Below, in pieces: positions 19,253 through 28,197 of a DNA stretch of 35,354 bases. Source of the DNA: an uncultured Pelagibacteraceae bacterium (GTDB lineage: Bacteria; Pseudomonadota; Alphaproteobacteria; Pelagibacterales; Pelagibacteraceae); NCBI GenBank assembly GCA_902554195.1, contig CACDNT010000009.1, positions 1-35,354 on the forward strand. Direction: 5' to 3'. The position numbers were made by a program, and so were the translations under genes. Below the pieces are notes generated by a model. It was given only the letters and a program-made list of their open reading frames with translations. It made no database searches and was not told the origin of the DNA. How positions within the stretch are numbered: position 1 is the stretch's first letter; each line of letters begins with the position of its first letter.

Positions 19253-19283
19253 AAAAAGGGCTAGAAAAATCTAGCCCTTTTTA
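19253..19283 (-). terminator. Hairpin with T run between aapJ and aapQ
   Basis: On the minus strand GGGCTAGA, a four-base loop and TCTAGCCC are followed by a T run. This 8-bp stem is a rho-independent terminator or attenuator. As in the pst operon it separates the binding protein from the membrane genes. Confidence 0.87.
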
Positions 19284-19300
19284 ATCATTTAAATATGCAA

Positions 19301-20341
19301 TTATCTTGCAGGTGGTACGTATAGAATTCCACCCTTAGTCCATAACTCATTTGGACCTCTATCAGGTAAAATTCCAGTGTCAGCTATATTTCTTTTATAG
19401 CTTTCACCATAATTTCCAACTTGCTTAATAATTCTAAGACTCCAGTCATTATCTAGACCAAAAGCAGCACCTAATTCACCTTCTGCTCCAACTAATCTTT
19501 TAATAGCTGGGTTATCAGAAGTTTTCATCATATCTGCATTTGCTGATGTAATACCGTATTCTTCTGCTTCGATCATAGTATTTAATGACCATCTTACGAT
19601 ATCTTCCCACACAGAATCACCTTGTCTCACAACAGGACCTAATGGCTCCTTTGAAACAGTTTCAGGTAACACAATGTGTTCATCTGGATTAGACATTTTT
19701 GTTCTCTGTGCAGCAAGACCAGATTTATCAGTAGTGTAAGTATCACATCTACCTGCATCATAAGCAGCTACAACTTCGTCAGCTTTTTCAAAAGCAACTG
19801 GTTCATATTTGATTCCTTTAGAATTAAAGAAGTCTCTCATATTTAACTCAGTTGTTGTACCAATGTTAGTACAAGCTGAGATACCATCTTTGAATTGGCT
19901 TGTTGAAGTAATACCAGAACTTTTTCTGACCATAAAACCTTGGCCATCGTAGAAATTTACACCAACGAATGTAAGTCCGATATCAGCATCTCTAGAAAGA
20001 GTCCAAGTTGTGTTTCTTGATAAGATATCAATCTCACCTGAAGTTAAAGCTGTAAATCTTTCTTTAGCACTTAGTGGTGTAAACTTAACTTTATTTGCAT
20101 CACCTAATACTGCAGCAGCTACCGCTCTACATACATCAACGTCAATACCAGTCCAATTTCCTGCAGCATCAGCGTTAGAAAATCCTGGTAAACCTTGAGA
20201 TACTCCACATCTTACAAAACCCTTTTTTTGAGTGTTTTTAAGTGTTTTAGATTTTTTAGCAGCCATAGACTCTGTTGTAAAAGTGAACAACACAGCCACC
20301 ATAGCAGCTAAAGAAGTTAATTGTTTTAAGTATTTAAACAT
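19301..20341 (-). CDS. aapJ: Polar amino-acid ABC transporter substrate-binding protein
   Basis: Periplasmic binding protein of 346 residues, equivalent to YhdW, BztA or AapJ. Signal peptide to about residue 27 (MFKYLKQLTSLAAMVAVLFTF, ending SMAAK). The family-3 solute-binding fold shows VRCGVSQGLPGFSNADAAGNWTGIDVDVCRAVAAAVLGD, LSAKERFTALTSGEIDILSRNTTWTLSRD and the C-terminal RGPNELWTKGGILYVPPAR, which is characteristic of AapJ. Substrates are L-amino acids such as glutamate and aspartate in related systems. A GGAAG ribosome site precedes the ATG. First gene of aapJQMP. Confidence 0.96.
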   Translation of the reverse strand: MFKYLKQLTSLAAMVAVLFTFTTESMAAKKSKTLKNTQKKGFVRCGVSQGLPGFSNADAAGNWTGIDVDVCRAVAAAVLGDANKVKFTPLSAKERFTALTSGEIDILSRNTTWTLSRDADIGLTFVGVNFYDGQGFMVRKSSGITSTSQFKDGISACTNIGTTTELNMRDFFNSKGIKYEPVAFEKADEVVAAYDAGRCDTYTTDKSGLAAQRTKMSNPDEHIVLPETVSKEPLGPVVRQGDSVWEDIVRWSLNTMIEAEEYGITSANADMMKTSDNPAIKRLVGAEGELGAAFGLDNDWSLRIIKQVGNYGESYKRNIADTGILPDRGPNELWTKGGILYVPPAR

Positions 20342-20360
20342 ATTTCTTCCTATTGTTTAT

Positions 20361-20378
20361 TTATTTGTTAACAAATAA
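20361..20378. promoter_or_regulatory. Perfect 18-base palindrome upstream of aapJ
   Basis: TTATTTGTTAACAAATAA is a perfect inverted repeat, centred 28 bases before the aapJ ATG, in the leader or promoter of the amino-acid transporter. It could be an operator for a dimeric repressor or a weak RNA hairpin. The rest of the 174-base gap between aapJ and tRNA-Arg holds no clear gene. Confidence 0.45.
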
Positions 20379-20515
20379 TTCAAAATTACTTTTGAATATT
20401 CATAATTTAAGCATGTTCAAAAAAACTCTTCAAGAGATATTTGTTAGGTTTTTTGAAATAATGAAATTCTAGTCAAGATAATAATTACATTAAAATTACA
20501 CAGAATGTTGATGTA

Positions 20516-20592
20516 TGGCGCGCCCTGAAGGATTCGAACCTACGACCCTCGGTTTAGAAAACCGATGCTCTATCCAGCTGAGCTAAGGGCGC
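20516..20592 (-). tRNA. tRNA-Arg (anticodon TCT)
   Basis: On the minus strand acceptor GCGCCCT pairs with AGGGCGC, the D arm is TAGCTCAGCTGGATAGAGC, anticodon stem TCGGT/ACCGA holds loop TTTCTAA with anticodon TCT (plus positions 20556-20558), and the T arm has GGTTCGAATCC. Discriminator G and an encoded CCA follow. It lies 32 bases downstream of trkH on the same strand and could be cotranscribed with that operon. Confidence 0.97.
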
Positions 20593-20624
20593 ATTAAAAT
20601 TAACCTTACATATACAATAATAAG

Positions 20625-22031
20625 CTAATTTTTAAAAAGGAATTTTTTTATTAAAAGTAAAATTGTTAATAACTCAATCCGGCCAACAATCATAAAGAAA
20701 ATCAGACAGTATTTACTAAATAATTGAAGATTATAAAAATCAAATTCTTCTAAGCCGTAAATTGAGGAATTAACAGTGTTCATCAAAGTTAAAATTGACA
20801 ATTTAAATGAATTTACAAATGTTATATCACTTAAACTTAGCAGGGAAGTTAATATAAATAAAGATAAAATGAATATTATTATTGTTAAAAAATATTTGTT
20901 TATCTCATCAAGGTTAAAATTAATTTTTGTGAATATTAATTTATTCATAAAAACATTTTTAGGTCTACTAAACGATAAAATTTGATTTAAAGAAAATTTA
21001 AATAATGAATAAATTTTTATAAATCTTAAACCAGAACTTGTTGAAAAAAAAGAACCACCTATAATAACTAAAATTAAGTATATAAAGTTTAAATTTTCTT
21101 GGCCTGGACTTAATGAAAAACCAATATTTGTCATACTGCTAATTATTGCAAAAAGATTAATAAAAAAATCATAATTGAAACTAAAAAAAAGAAAAAAAGT
21201 AGTTACTACAATTGCTAAATAAACAAATAAGTGTAGATCTTCATAAAAAAAATTAATATTTTTTTTTCTCAGAAAAATTAAATTATATGAAAAGAAAAGA
21301 CTAAAAAAAGAAAACAACATCATCACTGAAAATACAAATATTTGAACATTTTCTTTGATTACTGTTGATAATTCATTGACTGGTAAAAAACCACCTGATG
21401 AAATTATTGTCAAAGCTAAATTTAATGAGTCAAATGTTCTTATAGAAAAAATATTTAAAACTCCAAATATTAATATTGTTAATGATGAATACAAAATGAA
21501 TATTTTAGTTGCTTGTTTTAAAATTTCTGAACTATTAAAAGATATAAAATTCGTTAAAGTTTTTTTAAAACTGTCGTCATAAATGTCTATTAAATAGATT
21601 ATAGAGAATAAAAAATAAAGACCACCAATCCATTGAGTAGATGATCTCCATATAATAAGGCTTTGATCGATAAGTTTAATATTTTCAAAAACAGTGAAAC
21701 CAGTAGATGTAAATCCTGATATTGCTTCAAAAAAAGAGTTAGAAAAAGTTAAATTATAAATACTGAAATAATATGGAATTGATAAGACTAAAGGTATTAA
21801 TATATAGCCTAAAAAGATAGTTAATATTTTTTCGAAAATATTAGATTTCAAATCATATTTTCCAAATTTAAATAAAACTATAAATAAAATAAATGATGTT
21901 ACTAAAGTAAAATAATAAGTATCTAGATTTAAATATAAATTAAAATAATAAGAATAAAGAATATTAAAAAAAGAAAGTATTGAAACTATACCGAAAAAAA
22001 AACTTAAATATTTGATCTGTAATTTAAACAT
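20625..22031 (-). CDS. trkH: Trk potassium uptake membrane protein TrkH
   Basis: Membrane channel-like K+ uptake subunit, 468 residues, hydrophobic throughout. Selectivity-filter loops can be placed at FTSTGFT (residues 107-113), IISSGGF (209-215) and MTNIGFS (300-306); the fourth loop reads LMNTVNSS (416-423), where the expected glycine is Asn421. Conserved family parts SFFEAISGFTSTGF, GGSFFSTSSGLRFIKI and MIVGRIELLTILLL are present. It lies 4 bases after trkA, which supports the call. The loss of the fourth filter glycine may alter ion selectivity. Confidence 0.92.
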   Translation of the reverse strand: MFKLQIKYLSFFFGIVSILSFFNILYSYYFNLYLNLDTYYFTLVTSFILFIVLFKFGKYDLKSNIFEKILTIFLGYILIPLVLSIPYYFSIYNLTFSNSFFEAISGFTSTGFTVFENIKLIDQSLIIWRSSTQWIGGLYFLFSIIYLIDIYDDSFKKTLTNFISFNSSEILKQATKIFILYSSLTILIFGVLNIFSIRTFDSLNLALTIISSGGFLPVNELSTVIKENVQIFVFSVMMLFSFFSLFFSYNLIFLRKKNINFFYEDLHLFVYLAIVVTTFFLFFSFNYDFFINLFAIISSMTNIGFSLSPGQENLNFIYLILVIIGGSFFSTSSGLRFIKIYSLFKFSLNQILSFSRPKNVFMNKLIFTKINFNLDEINKYFLTIIIFILSLFILTSLLSLSDITFVNSFKLSILTLMNTVNSSIYGLEEFDFYNLQLFSKYCLIFFMIVGRIELLTILLLIKKFLFKN

Positions 22032-22035
22032 TCAA

Positions 22036-23427
22036 TTAAACAGAGCTAAGTCTAAAAAGATTTTCTACAACTCCGATTGAGTCTTTTTTTACAATTAAAA
22101 CGATCTGATCGTCTTTTTGGAAAATGAAATCAGATTTTGGAATAATCACTTTCTTGTTTCTTAAAACAGCTCCAATTCTTATTTCATCTGGTAAATTTGA
22201 ATTTTTTAATTCTTTATTAATTAATTCTGATGATTCAATTATCTCCGCTTCAATTACCTCATACTCACCATTTGATATCGTGTACGCATTTTCAATAGTT
22301 CCTTTATGAATATGTTTTAAAATACTTGAGACAGTATTCATTCTAGGATCAATCAGATCATCAATTTTTAAAGATGATTGTAAAAGAGAATAGTTAGGTT
22401 TGTTAATCAGAGCCATTGTTCTTTTATCTTCGATATCTTTTTGGTCTTTTGCAAATTTTTCAACAAGAACACTAACCATTAAATTATCTTCATCATCATT
22501 AGTAAGTGCTAGAACAGTTTCAGCTTCATCTAGATTTGCTTCTGATAAAACTTCTTCGTCTAATCCATTTCCATTAATTACAATTGTATTATTCAATTCA
22601 TTTGCAAGGTACTCAGATCTTAACTTATCTTTTTCTACAATCTTTACTCTCACACCCTCTAATGTGTCTTCAATATTTTTAGCTAGATTATAACCAATAT
22701 TTCCTCCTCCAATAATCAAAATTTTTTTTGATATTTTTTCGGAATGACCAAATGCTTCTAAAGTTTCTGCCATTTGTGAAGAATTAATTATTACATAAAT
22801 TTTATCATTTTCTTTCACTTCATCAGTTTTCTTTGGAATGAAAGATTTATCCTCTCTAATTATTGCAATTATATTTGCATCCAAGTTTGGAAATTTATTT
22901 GTTAATTCATTAAGTTTTAAGCCGATCAATTTACAATTATCTTTAATTAATATTTCTAAAAGCCTAATTTGATTTTCTGCGAATGGAACACTATCTAAGG
23001 CTCCTGGTGCCTCTAATTTTCTTTGTATTGATCTTGCAATTTCAATTTCTGGAGAAATTATTACGTCAATTGGTAAGTTTTCTTTATTGTAAACTCTCGT
23101 AAATTTTGGATTCAAATAATCTTGGGATCTTATCCGAGCAATTTTTTTTGGAATATTAAAGACTGAAAATGCTATCTGACAAATTAACATATTAATTTCA
23201 TCATTTCTAGTAACTGCTATTATCATATCAGTTTCAGCTGCATTAGCTTTCTCTAATATTGATGGATATGTTGCTTTACCGACGATTGCTTTTACATCTA
23301 GTGAATCGTTGATTTTTTGTATATCCTCACTTGATTGGTCAATTACAGTAACAGAGTGACCTTGTTCACTAAGAAGTTTAGCTATAGTGAAACCTACCCT
23401 TCCAGCACCACAAATTATAATATTCAT
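22036..23427 (-). CDS. trkA: Trk system regulatory NAD-binding protein TrkA
   Basis: Cytoplasmic gating subunit of Trk. It has a tandem RCK arrangement: first Rossmann domain IIICGAGRVGFTIAKLL (residues 2-18), a TrkA-C domain (about 140-215, ending NDKIYVIIN), second Rossmann domain ILIIGGGNIGYNLAKNI (about 232-250), and a second TrkA-C domain (about 375-460). The duplicated layout and 463-residue length are typical. It follows ntrX by one base and precedes trkH, so all four ntrY-ntrX-trkA-trkH are probably one transcript. Confidence 0.96.
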   Translation of the reverse strand: MNIIICGAGRVGFTIAKLLSEQGHSVTVIDQSSEDIQKINDSLDVKAIVGKATYPSILEKANAAETDMIIAVTRNDEINMLICQIAFSVFNIPKKIARIRSQDYLNPKFTRVYNKENLPIDVIISPEIEIARSIQRKLEAPGALDSVPFAENQIRLLEILIKDNCKLIGLKLNELTNKFPNLDANIIAIIREDKSFIPKKTDEVKENDKIYVIINSSQMAETLEAFGHSEKISKKILIIGGGNIGYNLAKNIEDTLEGVRVKIVEKDKLRSEYLANELNNTIVINGNGLDEEVLSEANLDEAETVLALTNDDEDNLMVSVLVEKFAKDQKDIEDKRTMALINKPNYSLLQSSLKIDDLIDPRMNTVSSILKHIHKGTIENAYTISNGEYEVIEAEIIESSELINKELKNSNLPDEIRIGAVLRNKKVIIPKSDFIFQKDDQIVLIVKKDSIGVVENLFRLSSV

Positions 23428-23428
23428 T

Positions 23429-24784
23429 CTAATTAAATTCTTTTATTCCAAGACCCTTAAGTTTTCTATGTAGGGCACTTCTTTCCATCCCGACAAAAGT
23501 GGCTGTTTTAGATATATTTCCATTAAATTTCTTTAATTGTATAGTTAAATACTCCTTTTCAAATTTTTCTCTAGCCTCTTTTAATGGAACAGATAGGTTA
23601 TTATCACTTGTTTTTTTAGTGTCAATGTCACTCTTCAATGACTCTTTGATTATATTTGATATTTTATCCTGGGTAGCTGGTTGAAGAATTGCAATTCTCT
23701 CGATTAAATTTCTTAATTCTCTAACATTTCCATGCCATTCATGGTTTAAGATATAACTGTTATTTTCATCTATATCTAACATCTTAATATTATAGTTTTC
23801 CGATATTTTAGTGGAAAAGTATTTAATCAAATGTGGTATATCTGAAATTCTTTTATTTAAAGGATCAACATTAATTTCAAAAACATTGAGTCGATGAAAC
23901 AAATCTTCTCTAAAATTTCCAAATTCAATTTCTTTTTTTAAATCTTTACTAGATGAACAAATTATTCTCACATCTACATTAATATCATTATTTCCATTTA
24001 CCCTTTTAAACTTTTGATCTGTAAGGACTCTTAAAATTTTTGACTGAATATTTAGTGGGACTTCAGAAACTTGATCAACTAACAATGTTCCTTTATTTGC
24101 TTTTTCAAGAGCTCCATAAGATATTGACCCATCGTTCTTTTCCTCACCGAATAATTCTAATTCATACTTATCGTTATCCAACAAAGCACCATTAATTATG
24201 ATAAATGGATCATTTTTTCTTTTAGATTTTTTATGAATTTTTCTTGCAATTAATTCTTTTCCTGAACCTGAAGGGCCATTTATGAAAATTCTACTTTCAG
24301 TTAATGCAATTTTGTCAATTTGTTCTCTTATATTTGAAATATTTTTACTATTACCAATTAGATCATAAGAAGAAAAAAGTTTATTTTCATATTCTTTATT
24401 TTGAGTTTTTAAACTTAGATTCTCTACAGCCCTATTGATAAAATTTAATAATCTTGCTCTATCAAAAGGTTTTTCTACAAATTCAAAAGCACCATGCTTT
24501 AGAGAATTTACGGCCATTTCTATATTAGCATGTCCAGATATCATAATTACAGGGACATCAGTATTTTTTGATTTGATATGTGATAAAAGTTGAATTCCAT
24601 CATTGTCACCTTTATCTAACTTTACATCAAGAATAGCTACGTCAGGCATTTTTTTGTCAATTTCACTTAAAGCTTGGTTGTAATTTGCTGCCATTCTTGT
24701 TTTGTAACCTGCATCAATGATTAATTCATTAAGGATATTTCTTATGTCCGAATTATCATCAACAATTAGTATTTCTACACTCAT
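23429..24784 (-). CDS. ntrX: NtrX response regulator with a degenerate AAA+ domain
   Basis: A 451-residue regulator paired with NtrY. The receiver has the acidic pocket VDD (8-10), phospho-acceptor Asp53 and Lys105 (VEKPF). The AAA+ domain keeps Walker A GPSGSGKE (170-177) and FREDLFHRLNVF (291-302), but where NtrC proteins have GAFTGA it reads LFGEEKNDGSISYGALEKA (211-229), and Walker B is LLVDQVSE, with Gln238 for the catalytic Glu. A Fis-type HTH closes the protein (GNISKTATFVGMERSALHRKLKGLGI). So sigma-54 activation is unlikely; it probably binds DNA in another mode. ATGA overlap with ntrY. Confidence 0.93.
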   Translation of the reverse strand: MSVEILIVDDNSDIRNILNELIIDAGYKTRMAANYNQALSEIDKKMPDVAILDVKLDKGDNDGIQLLSHIKSKNTDVPVIMISGHANIEMAVNSLKHGAFEFVEKPFDRARLLNFINRAVENLSLKTQNKEYENKLFSSYDLIGNSKNISNIREQIDKIALTESRIFINGPSGSGKELIARKIHKKSKRKNDPFIIINGALLDNDKYELELFGEEKNDGSISYGALEKANKGTLLVDQVSEVPLNIQSKILRVLTDQKFKRVNGNNDINVDVRIICSSSKDLKKEIEFGNFREDLFHRLNVFEINVDPLNKRISDIPHLIKYFSTKISENYNIKMLDIDENNSYILNHEWHGNVRELRNLIERIAILQPATQDKISNIIKESLKSDIDTKKTSDNNLSVPLKEAREKFEKEYLTIQLKKFNGNISKTATFVGMERSALHRKLKGLGIKEFN

Positions 24785-26568
24785 TTTGTTTGATTAAATA
24801 TAATTTCTACTTTTGCTCCATTTTGGACCGAAATAAAATTCAATTTTCCGTTATGATCATTAATAATTTTGTTAACTATTGAAAGCCCTAACCCTGTACC
24901 ATTTTTTTTGGTTGTTACATATGGATTTAAAATTTCATTAACATTATTTTTAAAAATTCCAAAACCCAACCCACTATCAATAATTATAACTGTTATTTGG
25001 TTATTTTTCTCAAAAATTTCAATAGTTATAATCTTATCAAAATCACTTGAATTTTCAGCTTTTTGTTGAATACTCTCAATAGAATTTTTGATTAAATTAA
25101 AAATTACTCTATTCATTTGTTCTTTATCACTACCTAATAAAATATTTGATTTATTTGAAGTAAAATTTAATTTTATAGTTTTATCAATTTGAGATAATAA
25201 TTGAATATTTTCTTTAATTATTTTTACTAAATCATTATCCTTAAAAATAGGTTTGGGCATTCGCGCAAAATCTGAAAATTCATTAACCAAATTTTCAATC
25301 TGTTTAATCTGATTATTAATAATTTTTAAATTATCCTCGAAATTATCTTTGTCACTCGTATCTACTTTTTTAGAATATTTTTCTTTGATCCTATCAATGG
25401 TGAGTTGTATTGGAGTAAGTGGATTCTTTATTTCGTGGGCAAGTTTTCTTGCTAGGTTACCCCAAGCTTCATGTCTCTCGTTTATAATCAATTTTTCTTG
25501 CTGATTTTTTAATCTCATAATCATTGAATTAAAATTTTTATTCAATCTTTCTAGATCTTTGTCGGTTTTAATTTCAGGAACTTTCGTTGTTAGATCTCCC
25601 TCACCTATTGCATTGGAAGCTGATATTAAATTATTAATTGATCTAAAAAATCTTGAGGAAAATTTGATAGCAATAGTTATTGAAATAAAAAGTAATAATG
25701 TAACAATTATTATATAGATTATTGCAAATGAAATTTTAATACCAGTACTTCTATCTTCAACTGTGTAGTAAAAGTTAATTGCTTCTTGAGACTCAGTCAA
25801 ATATTTTGAGATATTTTTATCTAAATATTTTACTACATATAAAAATCTATTTTCAAAAGCTTGAAGTCTTATTATAGCTGCAGAGATATTTTCGGGTGCA
25901 TTAATAATTTTAAGTGGTCTATCATCATCTAGTACAAGTTTTAAAGCTCCGTCTATAGGAGGCGTATAATTAGATGAATTGTCAATATTTGAAAATAATA
26001 GTTTTTTATTTTGATCAATTATATGTATTTCATCAATATCTCTTATTAATTTTTGTGTTTTTAAAAACCTTGTATATTCTTTACCATTATCATTTAGAAA
26101 TTTTGCACTTTTATTTGTATCAAAAGCAATTAAAACAATATCTGACTCGATTTTATTTCTAACTTGTTGAACATAACTCTTGGCAAGCTCATATGAATTA
26201 TTTACAACAGTAGTTACCTTTTTATCAAAATATTTTTCTAATGCGAAAGAGAATAAAAAAAGAGAAAAAATTGATATTAAAATAGAGGGTATTAAAGTAA
26301 ATAATGAGAAATAAGTAATATATCTTTTATTAGATTTGAGACCATCTTTGTCTATATCATTTTTAATTGATTTTTTTACTTCTAAAAAAATAAGTATAAA
26401 TAATGATAAAAGTAATAAAATATTTAAAATTAATAAATATTGTAAATTATTTTGATTTAATTCTATAAAACTTCGATCAATAAATGTTAAAAAAGTTAAA
26501 AAACCCAAAAATAGTGTGATACTAGATAGAAAGATTATGAATATATTTTTTTTCAAAAATTCAAACAT
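24781..26568 (-). CDS. ntrY: NtrY sensor histidine kinase, short form
   Basis: Membrane kinase of 595 residues. Membrane segments lie at about 9-30, 42-63, 84-110 and 278-301, with a periplasmic sensor part of about 165 residues before the last. A HAMP domain (about 300-355, with IGEGDLTTKVPE) runs directly into HisKA (LARKLAHEIKNPLTPIQL, His378). The ATPase domain has NLIKNSIESI, IIDSGLGFGI and GTGLGLSIVNKI. The usual NtrY is about 730-770 residues with a PAS domain between HAMP and HisKA; that domain seems absent. Possible signals are nitrogen status or redox, as in other alphaproteobacteria. Start lies only 26 bases from ispDF on the other strand. Confidence 0.93.
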   Translation of the reverse strand: MFEFLKKNIFIIFLSSITLFLGFLTFLTFIDRSFIELNQNNLQYLLILNILLLLSLFILIFLEVKKSIKNDIDKDGLKSNKRYITYFSLFTLIPSILISIFSLFLFSFALEKYFDKKVTTVVNNSYELAKSYVQQVRNKIESDIVLIAFDTNKSAKFLNDNGKEYTRFLKTQKLIRDIDEIHIIDQNKKLLFSNIDNSSNYTPPIDGALKLVLDDDRPLKIINAPENISAAIIRLQAFENRFLYVVKYLDKNISKYLTESQEAINFYYTVEDRSTGIKISFAIIYIIIVTLLLFISITIAIKFSSRFFRSINNLISASNAIGEGDLTTKVPEIKTDKDLERLNKNFNSMIMRLKNQQEKLIINERHEAWGNLARKLAHEIKNPLTPIQLTIDRIKEKYSKKVDTSDKDNFEDNLKIINNQIKQIENLVNEFSDFARMPKPIFKDNDLVKIIKENIQLLSQIDKTIKLNFTSNKSNILLGSDKEQMNRVIFNLIKNSIESIQQKAENSSDFDKIITIEIFEKNNQITVIIIDSGLGFGIFKNNVNEILNPYVTTKKNGTGLGLSIVNKIINDHNGKLNFISVQNGAKVEIIFNQTK

Positions 26569-26594
26569 AAATTAGAATTATAGTATTTAGAAGA

Positions 26595-27701
26595 ATGAAC
26601 AACTATTTTGTAATATTGGCTGCTGGAAAAAGTAAGAGATTTCATAAAAAAATATCTAAACAATTCTATAATTATAGAAATAAAGACATTATAGATCACT
26701 CCATTGAAAAATCTCTTAATTCAAAACTCTTCAAAAAGGTTTTAGTTGTCACAAATAATTTACATTATTTTAAGAAAAAAAAATATTTTAAAGATATTAG
26801 CGTTATAAAAGGTGGTAAAGAGAGGTCAGACTCATCAAGAAATGCACTTAAATATCTAAGAAAATACAGGCCAAAAAATATTCTTATACACGATGCAGCA
26901 AGACCAAATTTTACAATTAAACTGCTCCACAATTTAATTAAAAATCTAAAAAAAAATAAAGCAGTAATTCCTTATGTAAAACCAAATGATACTATTAAAT
27001 ATAAAGTTAAAAAAAATCTATTTAACTTGCATAGGGATAAAGCTTTTTTCACACAAACTCCTCAAGCATTTAGGTTTAAAGAATTATATGAACTTTCTAT
27101 TAAACAAGAAAATAAAATAACTGATGAGTCAACACTTTTTATAGATAAAGAATACAAAGTAAAATTTATTAAAGGAGAAAAACAAAATAATAAGATTACT
27201 TATTTTGATGATGTAAAAACTTCAAAAACATTTTTTGGTTTAGGGTTTGATATTCATAAATTAGTTAGAAATGAAAAGCTTTACCTTGGTGGAATTAGAA
27301 TACCTTTTCATTCTGGACTAAAGGGTCATTCAGATGGTGATGTAATTTTACATGCGATTACAGATGCTATTTTAGGTGCAACAATCAAAAAAGATATTGG
27401 TACATATTTTCCAAATACAAAAAAATTTAAAAATATAAGATCTTTTAAAATGTTAAAGCCAATTATAAATAATCTTTATAAATCTAACTTTTCTATAAAT
27501 AATTTAGATATTAATTTAATTTGCGAACAACCTAAAGTTTCAAAATATCGAGAAAAAATAATTGACTCAATATCAAAACTAACAAATTTAGATAAAGATT
27601 TAATAAATTTAAAAGGTAAAACTGTTGAAAAACTTGGTCTGATAGGGAAAGAAAAAGCTATTGCATGTGAAGTTATAATCTCAATAACAAAATATGATTA
27701 A
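26595..27701 (+). CDS. ispDF: Bifunctional IspD/IspF isoprenoid enzyme
   Basis: Fusion of two steps of the MEP isoprenoid pathway: MEP cytidylyltransferase and MECDP synthase. Residues 1 to about 208 form IspD (VILAAGKSKRF, ILIHDAARPNF at about 96-106, TQTPQAFRF), and 213-368 form IspF (GLGFDIHKLV with Asp219 and His221 as metal ligands, GHSDGDVILHAITDAILGA, and IGKEKAIACEVIISI). This fusion is common in alphaproteobacteria. It overlaps pgpA by 8 bases and starts 26 bases from ntrY. Confidence 0.96.
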   Translation: MNNYFVILAAGKSKRFHKKISKQFYNYRNKDIIDHSIEKSLNSKLFKKVLVVTNNLHYFKKKKYFKDISVIKGGKERSDSSRNALKYLRKYRPKNILIHDAARPNFTIKLLHNLIKNLKKNKAVIPYVKPNDTIKYKVKKNLFNLHRDKAFFTQTPQAFRFKELYELSIKQENKITDESTLFIDKEYKVKFIKGEKQNNKITYFDDVKTSKTFFGLGFDIHKLVRNEKLYLGGIRIPFHSGLKGHSDGDVILHAITDAILGATIKKDIGTYFPNTKKFKNIRSFKMLKPIINNLYKSNFSINNLDINLICEQPKVSKYREKIIDSISKLTNLDKDLINLKGKTVEKLGLIGKEKAIACEVIISITKYD

Positions 27702-28197
27702 AAATATTAATACTATGTTTGTTACAATGTTTGGTTTAGGAAAAGTTCCAAAAATTCCAGGCACCTTTGGATCATTAGCTACGGTAATTATACTTTACCT
27801 TTTTTTTCACGTATTTAATTTACCTTCAAACTTAATATTAACATTCTTGATAATCATTTTTATTTTATCTTTTGCAGCTGTAGCAAGTCATATTAAAGAT
27901 CAAGAAAATAAGGATCCTAAAGAGGTAATTATTGATGAGTTTATTGGTCAATCAATACCAATTTATCTTTATGAAGTTTCGCATGGTATAGAAAAATCAG
28001 TTGATGAAGCATTAATTTTTTATTGTATTTGTTTTGTATTGTTCAGATTTTTTGATATTGCAAAACCATTTCCTGTAAATTTTTTTGATAAAAATTTTAA
28101 AAATAGTTTTGGTGTTATTATGGATGACGTATGTGCAGGATTTTATGTTGTTTTATCCTTAATTTGTTTTATGGTTTTGAATATTTATTTAATCTGA
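27694..28197 (+). CDS. pgpA: Phosphatidylglycerophosphatase A
   Basis: Membrane enzyme removing phosphate from phosphatidylglycerophosphate to make phosphatidylglycerol. Motifs are FGLGKVPKIPGTFGSLATV (residues 13-31), EVIIDEFIGQSIPI, FRFFDIAKPFPV and DDVCAGFYV, all characteristic of PgpA. About three hydrophobic segments are visible. It has 167 residues. The ATG at 27694 overlaps ispDF by 8 bases; an in-frame ATG at 27715 is an alternative start. Its stop overlaps the next start as TGATG. Confidence 0.94.
   Translation: MIKNINTMFVTMFGLGKVPKIPGTFGSLATVIILYLFFHVFNLPSNLILTFLIIIFILSFAAVASHIKDQENKDPKEVIIDEFIGQSIPIYLYEVSHGIEKSVDEALIFYCICFVLFRFFDIAKPFPVNFFDKNFKNSFGVIMDDVCAGFYVVLSLICFMVLNIYLI

Noticed and set aside
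20342..20515. Possible riboswitch in the aapJ leader
   Set aside because: Apart from the 18-base palindrome no GC-containing stems or known glycine or SAM riboswitch core could be seen.
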